Notes under the pieces: generated by a model
Told to the model about the DNA's origin: nothing
Seen by the model: the letters and a program-made list of their open reading frames with translations, nothing else
Databases searched by the model: none
Program-made: the position numbers and the translations under genes
Shown: piece after piece, positions 8,812 to 17,348 of the stretch
Layout: each line of letters opens with the position of its first letter
How positions within the stretch are numbered: the stretch's first letter is position 1
Assembly (NCBI GenBank): GCA_020637595.1
Contig: JACKKE010000004.1
Coordinates: forward strand, 236,279-300,278
Direction of reading: 5' to 3'
Length of the DNA: 64,000 bases
DNA from: Rhodobacter sp.
GTDB lineage: Bacteria > Pseudomonadota > Alphaproteobacteria > Rhodobacterales > Rhodobacteraceae

Positions 8812-9372
8812 GTTGGGTCTCCTCCCTCTCGCCGGGCCGCGGAATCAGATTCGTGACACACCCCTTCGCAGCGTGCCGATGCCCGCAATATGGTTAGCAA
8901 TTAGCGAACATGATAGCAATGGTATAATCCAGAGCGGGGCGATTTTGCCCGAATTCACCCCGGCCAGGCCAGCCGCTGCAGTGACGCCGAGGCCAAAAGC
9001 GCGGCATTGTCAGGGCCTTGCACGGCTCCTGGTGCGCAACCACGACGAAAGAGGAAGCGCGGCGACTATGACCCGACCCGGCGGCCTCGAAGCGATACAG
9101 ACCCGCGATGGCCTGAAACCCTCCCGGGCGTGAAAATCCCGGGGCCTTGGCGGGGCGGCCCCGACCAGACATCCGGCCTGAAGCGGGTCGCCCCCGGTTC
9201 GGCATGGGACCCAACCGCAGGCCAGCCCCCGATCCGAAGCGCAAGCCCCGCGTGTTTCCGGTTTACCGATGCCGGGGCGGTCGCTAAGCTTTCTGCACGC
9301 ATTGATTTAACAGCTTCCGCCCGGGATCGTCCGCGATTGCACGGGCCGTTTCGATTGGTTCAGGAGGGTTGA
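8812..9372. other. Divergent intergenic region of about 560 bases
   Basis: This spacer lies between the TRAP operon and the RCC1 gene. Overlapping short frames on both strands look like GC-rich noise. An AT-richer patch at 8890-8930 holds three similar heptamers, TTAGCAA (8894), TTAGCGA (8901) and ATAGCAA (8913), and a TATAAT at 8923-8928 without a good -35. The heptamers are a weak candidate for a regulator site upstream of the TRAP operon. The ribosome site AGGAGG for the RCC1 gene is at 9362-9367. Confidence 0.4.
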
Positions 9373-10602
9373 ATGAACGCAGGGTTACTGCTCAGATCAC
9401 TGCTGGTGATTGCAACACTGATGGGCGGCCCCGGCCTTGCCCAGGTGCAAGACCCGGTTGCGGAGTCCCAACAGGCGCTTCTGGCGCCGGTGACAGCGGA
9501 TGGCGGCGTCAGGTCGGTCGCCGGCGGCTATGGCCACAGCTGCGCGGTCAGTGGGCGGGGCAATGTCTGGTGCTGGGGTTACAACCAGTTCGGCCAGCTA
9601 GGCATCGGCACCACCGAGAGTCACCAGACACCGCAGCGCGTGGTCATCAATGGCGAGGTGGTGTCGGTCGGCCTCGGCTCGGTGTTCACCTGTGCGCTGA
9701 CCACCGAGGGCGAGGTCTATTGCTGGGGCTACAACAATCATGGCGAGCTGGGGGATTCGACCTATACAGGCCGCTTGTCGCCGACCCGGGTCGCCTTTCC
9801 GCGCAGCAACATCCGGTCGCTGGCCGTCGGCACCTCGCATGCCTGCGCCATCGATTCCCGGGGGCGCCTGTGGTGCTGGGGCAACAACGTCCAGGCACAA
9901 CTCGGTGACGGCACGGTCCTCGATCGCACCACCCCGGCCCGCGTGTCGGGAATCCCCGGACCGATCACCGCGGTCAGCGCCGGATACTGGCACACCTGCG
10001 CGCTGGCCCGTCAGGGGCGGGCCTGGTGCTGGGGTTCGAACTTCCGGGGGCAACTGGGCATCGATTCGATGGTCTCGCAGCGCCGGCCGGTGCGGGTCGT
10101 CGGTCTGGGCCGCGACAACCTGGCCATCGACGTCGGCGGGCACACCAGCTGCGCCATCGACCGCCGCAATTTCCTGCTGTGCTGGGGGGCCAACGACACC
10201 GGGCAACTGGGCGTCGGCACCACCGAACTGTCGCTGGTGCCGCAGCGGGTTTCCGGCACGCGGTTCCGGTCGGTGTCGGTGGGGAACTCGTCGCTGACCG
10301 GTGCCTGGGCCACCACCTGCGCGGTGACCCGGCGTGGCAGCGGCTATTGCTGGGGGCTCAATGACCACGGGCAGCTGGGCATCGGCACGACGGACAATGC
10401 ATCGCTGCCGCAACGGATCTCGGGGCTGGGGTCCGACATCCGGTCCTTTGCCGTCGCCAATAACGGCGTGCACACGTGCGGCATCAACGGCTCGGGCGTT
10501 GCCTTTTGCTGGGGCAGCAACGCTTTCGGCCAGCTGGGCGACGGCACGACCACCGACCAGCCGACGCCCAACCGCGTGCAAGGGCGCCTGCACACCCGCT
10601 GA
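9373..10602 (+). CDS. Secreted RCC1-repeat beta-propeller protein
   Basis: A 409-residue protein with a signal peptide (cleavage likely after GLAQ, about residue 24) and then seven RCC1-type repeats of about 50 residues starting near residue 45, enough for one complete seven-blade propeller. Each blade has the pattern HxCA-(8-10)-WCWGxNxxGQLGxGT, and each keeps two cysteines roughly ten residues apart. This suits an exported, disulfide-stabilised protein. Eukaryotic RCC1 is a nucleotide exchange factor, but bacterial secreted copies have no settled function; binding a polymer or protein surface is likely. Start is fixed by AGGAGG five bases before ATG. It is a single-gene unit. Export through the type II system at the right end of the window is possible but unproven. 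Confidence 0.88.
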   Translation: MNAGLLLRSLLVIATLMGGPGLAQVQDPVAESQQALLAPVTADGGVRSVAGGYGHSCAVSGRGNVWCWGYNQFGQLGIGTTESHQTPQRVVINGEVVSVGLGSVFTCALTTEGEVYCWGYNNHGELGDSTYTGRLSPTRVAFPRSNIRSLAVGTSHACAIDSRGRLWCWGNNVQAQLGDGTVLDRTTPARVSGIPGPITAVSAGYWHTCALARQGRAWCWGSNFRGQLGIDSMVSQRRPVRVVGLGRDNLAIDVGGHTSCAIDRRNFLLCWGANDTGQLGVGTTELSLVPQRVSGTRFRSVSVGNSSLTGAWATTCAVTRRGSGYCWGLNDHGQLGIGTTDNASLPQRISGLGSDIRSFAVANNGVHTCGINGSGVAFCWGSNAFGQLGDGTTTDQPTPNRVQGRLHTR

Positions 10603-10634
10603 GGGGCCGGCACGCTGCCGGTTCCCACGACAAA

Positions 10635-10668
10635 ACGCGGCGGGCGCGGCCCTGACGGCCTCGCCCGC
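10635..10668 (-). terminator. Terminator-like hairpin after the sulfatase operon
   Basis: GCGGGCG and GGCC (10640-10646, 10648-10651) pair with GGCC and CGCCCGC (10657-10660, 10662-10668). On the minus strand the stem is followed by CGCGTTTTG. It lies between the convergent RCC1 and sulfatase genes and would end the sulfatase transcript. The T run is short, so efficiency is uncertain. Confidence 0.5.
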
Positions 10669-10679
10669 GCGCTCCGCCG

Positions 10680-12263
10680 CTACCAGTAACCGATCTTCAC
10701 GCCCATCTCGTCGACCCGCCGATCCATCGCGCTGATCGCCGTGTTGGTCATCGTCACCCGGTTCTTGCGGCTCATCAGCCGGTCCATCAACCGCGCCGCC
10801 ATCTCGGCCCGAACATCGGCCAGCGCCGGATCCGCGCCGCGGTCGTCGAGTTCGTCCGGGTCGGCCTGCAGGTCGAAAAGCTGCGGTCGGAAGCCACGGA
10901 AATGGACGTATTTCCAGCGTTCCGTGCGGATCATGTAGCCGCGCGCTGCGTCCGCGGCGACATCCAGGACATGCCCCGCGTGATAGGCGGCATAGTCGAT
11001 CTCGGAGAACACATCGTCACGCCAGTCGTCCGGGGTCTCGCCGTGCAGGAGCGGCAGCAACGAGCGCCCCTCGAGCCGGTGCATCGGCAGGTCCATCCCG
11101 CAGGCGTCAAGAAAGGTCGGCACCAGGTCGATTGCCTCGACCATCGCCGTGCTGCGGGTGCCACGTGTGGCGTCGGCCGCGGGGCGCGGATCGACGACGA
11201 TCATCGGCACCCGGACCGAGCATTCATGGAACAGCTCTTTTTCACCCATCCAGTGATCGCCCAGATAGTCGCCATGATCCGAAGTAAAGACGATCATCGT
11301 GTCGTCCATCCGCCCCGTCTCGCGCAGATGGGCAAAGAGCCGGCCCAAATGGTCGTCGATCTGCTTGATCAGACCCATATACGCCGGCAGCACCGTCTCG
11401 CGCACCTCATCCCGGGCAAAGGTCTGGCCCACGCGCGACTCCATGAAGGCCCGTTGCACGGGGTGGGCACTGTCCCATTCGGCGGCGGCGCGCACCGGGG
11501 GGAGGAAGCTCTCGGGCCCATACATGTCGTGATAGGGGGCGGGGGCGATATAGGGCCAGTGCGGCTTGATGAAGCTCAGGTGGCACAGCCACGGGCTATC
11601 GCCGCACGCGTCGATAAAGACGATGGCCCGGTCGGTCATATAGGCGGTTTCGGAGTGCTCCTCGGCCACCCGCGCGGGCAGGTTCGAATACCGCAAATCC
11701 CATCCTGACAGGATCTCGCCCCCCGGTCCCTCGGCCGAATTGGCCCAGCTGTCCCAGGGGTTCTCGCCGTCATACCCCTTGTCGCGCAGCCAGTCGTTAT
11801 AGCGCAGCGTCTTGCCAAGCTGACGCATCAGCGGCGTCGGGTGCAGCCCGTCGTCGCGCTCGAAGGGCTCGAAACCGGGTTCGGCGACCACCGCACTCAG
11901 CTCGGTATCGCGGCGCAGGCCCAGACGCGCCATTGCCTCGGTATCGGCGTGCAGATGGGTCTTGCCGACCACCGCCGTCCGCACCCCGTGCGGCCGCAGA
12001 TAGTCCCCCAGCGCCAGTTCCCCGATCGGCAAGGGCACGTTGTTCCAGGTCGCGCCATGACTGAAGGCCGTGCGCCCGGTATAGAACGAGGCGCGCGACG
12101 GGCCGCAGACCGGCGACTGCACATAGGCACGCTCGAACTGCACGCCGCGGCTGGCCAGCCAGTCGATGTTCGGCGTGTGCAGATGGGGATGGCCATAGCA
12201 GCTCAGGTAGTCCCAGCGCAGCTGGTCGGCCATGATGAACAGGATGTTGCGGATCGAAGCCAT
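10680..12263 (-). CDS. Sulfatase-family hydrolase, cytoplasmic
   Basis: A 527-residue member of the alkaline-phosphatase-like sulfatase family. C53-G-P-S-R57 is the CxPxR signature in which Cys is converted to formylglycine, the catalytic residue. Metal-site segments are MADQLRWD (about 11-18) and FTSDHGDYLGDH. There is no signal peptide, unlike most secreted sulfatases, so substrate must be imported. It starts 3 bases after the DctM stop codon in a binding protein-DctQ-DctM-sulfatase operon. That points to a small imported sulfate ester or a phosphonate/phosphate ester; choline-sulfatase-like and phosphonate monoester hydrolase-like enzymes share this layout. Substrate choice is not decided by the sequence. 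Confidence 0.88.
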   Translation of the reverse strand: MASIRNILFIMADQLRWDYLSCYGHPHLHTPNIDWLASRGVQFERAYVQSPVCGPSRASFYTGRTAFSHGATWNNVPLPIGELALGDYLRPHGVRTAVVGKTHLHADTEAMARLGLRRDTELSAVVAEPGFEPFERDDGLHPTPLMRQLGKTLRYNDWLRDKGYDGENPWDSWANSAEGPGGEILSGWDLRYSNLPARVAEEHSETAYMTDRAIVFIDACGDSPWLCHLSFIKPHWPYIAPAPYHDMYGPESFLPPVRAAAEWDSAHPVQRAFMESRVGQTFARDEVRETVLPAYMGLIKQIDDHLGRLFAHLRETGRMDDTMIVFTSDHGDYLGDHWMGEKELFHECSVRVPMIVVDPRPAADATRGTRSTAMVEAIDLVPTFLDACGMDLPMHRLEGRSLLPLLHGETPDDWRDDVFSEIDYAAYHAGHVLDVAADAARGYMIRTERWKYVHFRGFRPQLFDLQADPDELDDRGADPALADVRAEMAARLMDRLMSRKNRVTMTNTAISAMDRRVDEMGVKIGYW

Positions 12264-12266
12264 GTC

Positions 12267-13562
12267 TTACCTCACCAGCATGGGCAGCGCCGTAGCGATC
12301 GGCGGCAGCAGAAGGATCAGTGCCAGCGCCACGAAAAGCGCGCCGACATAGGGCATGACTCCGCGGAACACGGCGCCCAGCCCGACATCGGGCAGCACCG
12401 ATTTCACCACAAAGACGTTCATCCCGATCGGCGGGGTCAGCAGGCCGATCTCGGCCACCAGGATCACCAGGATACCGAACCAGATCATGTCCACCTGGGC
12501 CGCGAACAGCGCCGGGATGAACATCGGCACCAGCAGCACCAGAATGCCCATCGCCTCGAACACCATGCCCATCACCAGCGCCAGCAGCAGCACGAACAGC
12601 ACCACATGCATGCCGCTCAACTGATGCGAGACGACAAACCGCAAGATGGCGATCGGCAGGCCCGAAAGGTTGACGAACTGGGTAAACACCAGCGCGCCGA
12701 ACAGGACGGCAAAGATCTTGGCGGTCAGCACCACCGTCTCGGCCAGCGCCGCGCGCCACTCGGCCAGACTGCGCAGCCGGCCCCGCAGCATGGCGATGCT
12801 CGCCGCGCCGGTGGCGCCGATGCCCGAAGCCTCGGTCGCGGTGAAGATCCCGCCATAGATCCCGCCCAGCACCAGCACGAACAGCGCCACCACCGGCCAG
12901 ACACCGGTGCCACCGCCCGTGGGTGCGGGTTCGATCCCGGCCGAGGGCTCGGGCGCCAGGGCGGGGTTGAAGAACAGCTGCACGCGGATCGTCAGCATGA
13001 ACAGTGCCATCAACAACAGTCCCGGCAGGATCCCCGCGATGAACAACTGGCCCACATCCTGTTCGGCAATCAGCCCATAGGCCACCAGCGGCACCGAGGG
13101 CGGGATCATGATCCCCAGCGTGCCCCCGGCGGCAATCGTGCCGCTGCCGATGGAATCGCTATAGCCATGCTGGCGCATCGACGGCATCGCCACCTTGGTC
13201 ATCGTCGCCGCCGTGGCCAGGGTCGAGCCCGACACTGCCGCGAACCCGCCGCAGGACAGCACCGTCGAATAGGCCAGCCCGCCGCGCAATCGACCGAAAC
13301 GCCGGTTGGCGGCCGAGAACAGGTCGGAACTGATGTCCGAGCGATAGATGAACACCCCCATCAGCACGAACAGCGGAATCACCGAAAGCCCGTAATTCAT
13401 CGCGTCATGGCTGACCTGCTGGCCCACCATCGTCAGGCTGGCATCAAAGCCACGCAGCAGGCCATAGCCGACATACCCGACGAGCAGGGTGGCAAAGCCC
13501 ACCGGCGCGCCGAGAAAACACAACAGCAGCAGCACCGCGAACCCGGTCAGTGCGATGGTCAT
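12267..13562 (-). CDS. TRAP transporter large permease (DctM type)
   Basis: A 431-residue polytopic membrane protein with canonical TRAP large-subunit motifs: SVIPLFVLMGVFIY, GGFAAVSGSTLATAATM, GTLGIMIPPSVPLVAYG, TATEASGIGATGA and LLTPPIGMNVFVVK. About twelve membrane spans. It begins 3 bases after the DctQ stop and ends 3 bases before the sulfatase start, so it is tightly packed in this operon. It is distant enough from the other two DctM copies in the window to be a separate specificity, not a recent duplicate. Confidence 0.94.
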   Translation of the reverse strand: MTIALTGFAVLLLLCFLGAPVGFATLLVGYVGYGLLRGFDASLTMVGQQVSHDAMNYGLSVIPLFVLMGVFIYRSDISSDLFSAANRRFGRLRGGLAYSTVLSCGGFAAVSGSTLATAATMTKVAMPSMRQHGYSDSIGSGTIAAGGTLGIMIPPSVPLVAYGLIAEQDVGQLFIAGILPGLLLMALFMLTIRVQLFFNPALAPEPSAGIEPAPTGGGTGVWPVVALFVLVLGGIYGGIFTATEASGIGATGAASIAMLRGRLRSLAEWRAALAETVVLTAKIFAVLFGALVFTQFVNLSGLPIAILRFVVSHQLSGMHVVLFVLLLALVMGMVFEAMGILVLLVPMFIPALFAAQVDMIWFGILVILVAEIGLLTPPIGMNVFVVKSVLPDVGLGAVFRGVMPYVGALFVALALILLLPPIATALPMLVR

Positions 13563-13565
13563 GGT

Positions 13566-14066
13566 TTACTCCTCCACGCCATGAGATGCAGACCCGCTGC
13601 CGCCGATTGCCAATGCCAGGGCCAGCAGCGCGAATCCGAGCAACGACAGCCCGGCCATCACGCCCACCACCCAGGCCAGCGGCACCTGCAGCACGACGCT
13701 GGTGCTGCCGCGCGAAGCGGCGTGCAGCGCCGCCCGGAACAGTGCCCAGGCCACCAGCCCCATCGCGGCAATCGAGACGATCCCGGAGAACCCTGCCATC
13801 AGCTTTGGCCAGCGATGCGCCAGCGGGGCCGAGAACAGCTCGACCACGATATGGGCGTTGCGGCTGTTGACCAGCACGAAGCCGGCAAAGATCATGGTGG
13901 CCAGCAGGAATTGCACGATCTCGACGGCCCCGAAGATCGGGGCTGAAAAGAGGTAGCGTGCCAGCACATCGACGAAGGTGAGGACCATCATCGCAAAGAG
14001 GACGGTCATCCCCAGCCCGGCCGCGGCGCCTTCCAGCGCGCGGCGCAACCGCTGAACAGTGAGCAT
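13566..14066 (-). CDS. TRAP transporter small permease (DctQ type)
   Basis: A 166-residue, four-span membrane protein with the DctQ pattern FVDVLARYLFSAPIFGAVEIVQFLLATM and a following NSRNAHIVVELF loop. ATG 14066 lies 4 bases after the binding-protein stop; the longer frame to 14120 would run back into that gene and is not used. It bridges the binding protein and DctM. Confidence 0.9.
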   Translation of the reverse strand: MLTVQRLRRALEGAAAGLGMTVLFAMMVLTFVDVLARYLFSAPIFGAVEIVQFLLATMIFAGFVLVNSRNAHIVVELFSAPLAHRWPKLMAGFSGIVSIAAMGLVAWALFRAALHAASRGSTSVVLQVPLAWVVGVMAGLSLLGFALLALALAIGGSGSASHGVEE

Positions 14067-14070
14067 CGGC

Positions 14071-15081
14071 TCAGTCTTCCACCGCGGCCCGGTAGAAGGC
14101 CAGCGCCGCCGCCCCGTCACCCCCGGCTGCCGCCGCTTCGGCCAGCCAGGCGTCGTTCAGAAAGGCCGCAGACTGCTGCATATCCGCGTTGAACGCGGCA
14201 TCCGCCCGAACCGTGACCACGCCGGCGTCCGCGAAATGCTGCAGGACTTCGACATTCGCGGCATCCCAGGCAGCCCCGGCCCGGCGGGCAAAGACCTCGC
14301 CGCTGACGCCGCGGATCGCCTCCTGATCCTCGGGCGAGATCCGCCCCCAGGTGCCGCTGTTCATCATCATCGAGAAGCTCGATGTATAGAGCGGACGCTC
14401 GAAAGAGGTCAGCGAGCGGATATATCCGGTCAGCTGCATGTTCTCGACCGAATGCGGCTCGGGCCCGATGCTGGCGTCGACCACGCCGCGCGACAGGATG
14501 TCCCGCGATTCCACCGCCGGGGTCGAGACGACGCCGGCACCGATCGCGCTGCCGATCGCGGCAAGCGGCCCGGGCAGAGCCCAGACCCGGCGCGATTCCA
14601 GATCGGCCAGCGATTCCAGCGGCTGGTCACCCAGGCTGTAGAGTTGCACGGGCGAGATGACAAACTGCGACAGAAGTTCGACATTCGGGAACTCGTCGGG
14701 GAAAAACGCGCGCGTCGTCGCCCAGAGCGCGGCCGAGTTGCGTTCGGCGCTGTCGCTGCCAGAAAACGGCACCATCGCCACCCGCGCACCGACCGTGTCG
14801 CCGGGGATCAACCCGTTGAACTGAACCGCGACGTCGACCTGCCCCGCTTCCGTGGCTGCCAGTTGATCCGGCGGTGGCGCGGCGGAGGTTGGCAGCACCA
14901 GGCCCGAGACCCGGCCACCGGTCGCCGCCTCGACATCCGCAAGCCACCCCGGCAGCAGCTGCGAGCACAGGAAATGCTGCGGCGGCATGAAGCAGTTGAC
15001 GATCAACGTCACGTCCTGGGCCTGCGCAAGGCCGGGCAGAATCAACGCAAGCGCCGAAGTCGACAGGAAACGCAGTTTCAT
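14071..15081 (-). CDS. TRAP transporter substrate-binding protein (DctP type)
   Basis: A 336-residue periplasmic protein with signal peptide MKLRFLSTSALALILPGLAQA. The mature protein has the DctP fold (VEAATGGRVSGLVLP, LADLESRRVWALPG, then SFSMMMNSGTWGRISPEDQEAI). First gene of an operon that continues with DctQ, DctM and a cytoplasmic sulfatase; the ligand is therefore plausibly an anionic sulfate or phosphonate ester, an inference from context. A GGGAGG-like site lies just before ATG. An AT-rich palindrome lies about 135 bases upstream. Confidence 0.9.
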   Translation of the reverse strand: MKLRFLSTSALALILPGLAQAQDVTLIVNCFMPPQHFLCSQLLPGWLADVEAATGGRVSGLVLPTSAAPPPDQLAATEAGQVDVAVQFNGLIPGDTVGARVAMVPFSGSDSAERNSAALWATTRAFFPDEFPNVELLSQFVISPVQLYSLGDQPLESLADLESRRVWALPGPLAAIGSAIGAGVVSTPAVESRDILSRGVVDASIGPEPHSVENMQLTGYIRSLTSFERPLYTSSFSMMMNSGTWGRISPEDQEAIRGVSGEVFARRAGAAWDAANVEVLQHFADAGVVTVRADAAFNADMQQSAAFLNDAWLAEAAAAGGDGAAALAFYRAAVED

Positions 15082-15214
15082 GAAATCCTCCCTTGGATCT
15101 GTGCCGGACCGAAACCCGACCGTTCGACGTCCGAAAACCGTGCGCCGAGGCCACTCCCTTGCCTCGCGCCACCGGCGGCTTCCCGCCCCGGCAGCAGCCC
15201 GACTTGCGCGCCGT

Positions 15215-15231
15215 CAAACACATTATGTTTG
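15215..15231. promoter_or_regulatory. Palindrome in AT-rich promoter region of the sulfatase TRAP operon
   Basis: CAAACA (15215-15220), five bases, TGTTTG (15226-15231). It opens a block (to about 15290) that is strikingly AT-rich for this genome. The position upstream of the TRAP binding-protein gene fits an operator or promoter. It is also between that gene and the distal end of the CRISPR array. Confidence 0.45.
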
Positions 15232-15339
15232 TTTTTATATATTAAACAATTCAGATTATTTTTATGTTGATATAAAGTTTTTCTATGCCCATCCACGCCC
15301 CACCGAACCATCAACCTCCAGCCCCCCTGGAGCGCAGTC

Positions 15340-15856
15340 CGGTTCATCCCCACGGGTGCGGGGAACAGGGTGATTTGCTGGCTGGGTTCTGTGTTATCAG
15401 CGGTTCATCCCCACGGGTGCGGGGAACAGATGGCTGCCAATTTCCTGCATGGCGTCGAGACCGGTTCATCCCCACGGGTGCGGGGAACAGCGGCTCTGGG
15501 AATGGTTGCCAGTTGGTTGGGTCGGTTCATCCCCACGGGTGCGGGGAACAGGGCATTTCCTCGCGAATTCCCGGCAACAGTTCAGGTTCATCCCCACGGG
15601 TGCGGGGAACAGACCGCGCTGTCAGCTTTGGAACCCTGTGCTGCCGGTTCATCCCCACGGGTGCGGGGAACAGTCGCTCGACGCGGCGCGCCGCCTGCTG
15701 GATCGCGGTTCATCCCCACGGGTGCGGGGAACAGGGACATGCCGTTCCCACGGTTGCGGCCCCGGCCGGTTCATCCCCACGGGTGCGGGGAACAGTTTTT
15801 GCTGGTCAGTGATGTCCTTCTTCTCCGCGGTTCATCCCCACGGGTGCGGGGAACAG
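15340..15856 (-). CRISPR. Type I-E-like CRISPR array, 9 repeats and 8 spacers
   Basis: Nine repeats begin with GGTTCATCCCC and end with GCGGGGAACAG, starting at 15341, 15402, 15463, 15524, 15585, 15646, 15707, 15768 and 15829. The period is exactly 61 bases, the 29+32 layout of type I-E. The 28-base cores are identical. The preceding base is C in eight repeats and A before the one at 15585. On the minus strand each repeat ends ATGAACCG, matching the AUAAACCG crRNA handle of E. coli I-E, so I assign transcription to the minus strand and the leader to the right side. No cas gene is in the window; the neighbours are a TRAP operon and a lytic transglycosylase. Spacers are all different and match nothing else I could see here. 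Confidence 0.97.
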
Positions 15857-16019
15857 TCTTCCTGTAAGCTCTTGATGCACCCGAGCTATTCCCTTGTCAA
15901 AACACCCACCGATCCCGGGAGGGCATTGCGGCCGCTTTCCCGGCATGATGCGCGCCGGTCACCGGCCATCCCGACCGGCTGCCGGCAACGCCGTCATGGC
16001 GAGGAACGGGCGTGGCTGC
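15857..16019 (-). promoter_or_regulatory. Probable CRISPR leader side
   Basis: This is the flank from which the array should be transcribed if the handle orientation is right. Reading on the minus strand, a TTGACA (complement of 15895-15900) lies about 40 bases ahead of the first repeat, but no clear -10 follows and the stretch is not AT-rich as many leaders are. The assignment rests on repeat polarity alone. Confidence 0.35.
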
Positions 16020-17165
16020 TCAGCGCAGCGCCTGCAACAGGGCGCGCGATGGCGTTCCGGTTTCCGGCAGGCCCCGGCTGGCCTGATAGGCCCGGATTGC
16101 CGCCTCGGTGTTGCTGCCGATCACCCCGTCCGCGCCTTGGGTGTCGAACCCGCGTGCGGTCAGCCGTTCTTGCAGCGCGATCCGGTCGCGCCGCGTCAGC
16201 CCGTTCTCGTCGGGCGGAAAGCTGCCGCGCAGCGGTCCAGCCCCGCCGATCCGGTCGGCCAGATGCCCGACACCGAGCGCATAGGCATCCGAGGGGTTAT
16301 ACCGTTTGATCACCCGGAAATTGCTGGTGACATCAAACTGCGGCCCGCCCTCCTGCGGCTGGATCACCCGGCCCGAGGGCGTGCCGCTGACCAACTCGCG
16401 CCCCCAGCCCAGCCCGCGGGTCCAGCCGTGGCGCTGCAGATACCCCGCCGTGGTGGCCAGCGCATCCGAGGGATCTTCGGACCAGATGTCGCGCCGCCCG
16501 TCGCCGGTGAAATCCACCGCGTAGTCCTGGAACACGGTAGGCATGCATTGCGTGTGCCCCATCGCCCCCGCCCAACTTCCGGTCATCCGCGCGGCGGGGA
16601 TATCGCCGTTCTGCACGATGCGCAGCGCGGCGATCAGCTCGCGCTCGAAATACCGGCCGCGACGACCGTCGAAAGCCAGTGTCGAGGTGGCCGAGATCAC
16701 CGGGATCAACCCCTGCCTTTCGCCATAGAAGCTCTCCAGCCCCCAGATCGCGGTGACGATCTTTGCGTCGACACCGGTCTGGTCCTCGATCGCGGCCAGC
16801 GTGCGCCGGTGCCGGGCATAGGCCTGCCGCCCCTTCTCGACCCGCTCATCCGAGGCGGCGATGGCCAGGTAATCCTCGAGCGTGCGATTGAATTCGGTCT
16901 GGTTGCGGTCACGCGAGACGACACCGGGCAGGAACCCCGCTCCGCGAAAGGCCGTGTTCAGCGTGGCCCGCGAAATCCCCTGCGCCTCGGCCCGGCCACG
17001 GAACGCGGCAACCCAGGTGTCATAGGCCCGGTTCGGTGCGGGCAGCAGGTCGTCGGGCAATCCCTCCGGCGCGGCGGCACCCTGCCCGCCCGGAACCGCA
17101 CGCGAACAGGCCGCAAGGCCAAGGCCCAGCAGCCCCATCCCGAACAGGCGTCGATCAATCCGCAT
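16020..17165 (-). CDS. Lytic murein transglycosylase, MltB family lipoprotein
   Basis: A 381-residue lipoprotein with lipobox LAAC at residues 17-20. The SLT_2/MltB catalytic domain spans about residues 40-310, with the catalytic glutamate E144 in IWGLESFYG and the later SWAGAMGHTQCMPT and DFTGDGRRDIW segments. A C-terminal peptidoglycan-binding domain (about 320-381, RLTARGFDTQGADGVIG) follows. It cleaves the MurNAc-GlcNAc bond of peptidoglycan with anhydro product formation, acting in the periplasm. ATG 17165 is chosen because it gives the lipoprotein signal; the frame runs open to 17324. It is a single-gene unit. Confidence 0.93.
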   Translation of the reverse strand: MRIDRRLFGMGLLGLGLAACSRAVPGGQGAAAPEGLPDDLLPAPNRAYDTWVAAFRGRAEAQGISRATLNTAFRGAGFLPGVVSRDRNQTEFNRTLEDYLAIAASDERVEKGRQAYARHRRTLAAIEDQTGVDAKIVTAIWGLESFYGERQGLIPVISATSTLAFDGRRGRYFERELIAALRIVQNGDIPAARMTGSWAGAMGHTQCMPTVFQDYAVDFTGDGRRDIWSEDPSDALATTAGYLQRHGWTRGLGWGRELVSGTPSGRVIQPQEGGPQFDVTSNFRVIKRYNPSDAYALGVGHLADRIGGAGPLRGSFPPDENGLTRRDRIALQERLTARGFDTQGADGVIGSNTEAAIRAYQASRGLPETGTPSRALLQALR

Positions 17166-17348
17166 CAGGCGCGCTCCCCCTGGATGTGTCCCCGTGCATG
17201 GTGTCGGGAATACCGCCCGCGCACAATGGCCGAGTTCCACACGACCGAGGGAGGAGAGTGCCTCCGATACCGTCACCCTGACCGCCGCGGCCGGGTGGCC
17301 CCAGCCGCCCCTTCCACGACACACGCGCCGGTCACCCGGCGCGCATCG

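Noticed and set aside
5715..8856. Long plus-strand frames over the first TRAP operon
   Set aside because: Rich in Arg, Gln, His and Asp as expected for the complement of membrane-protein genes; no recognisable domain.
8923..8928. TATAAT as promoter of the RCC1 gene
   Set aside because: No matching -35 at proper distance and it is 450 bases from the start codon.
11841..13946. 701-residue plus-strand frame over sulfatase and DctM
   Set aside because: Antisense to two well-supported genes and composed of Gln/His/Arg-rich low-complexity sequence.
15205..15290. AT-rich block read as CRISPR leader
   Set aside because: Repeat polarity based on the ATGAACCG handle places the leader on the other side, and the block fits the promoter of the TRAP operon. 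Kept only as an open question.
15285..16309. Open frames through the CRISPR array with repeated HPHGCGEQ and SSPRVRGT peptides
   Set aside because: They are translations of the 61-base repeat units in three frames; no ribosome site, and spacers differ. These are known annotation artefacts.
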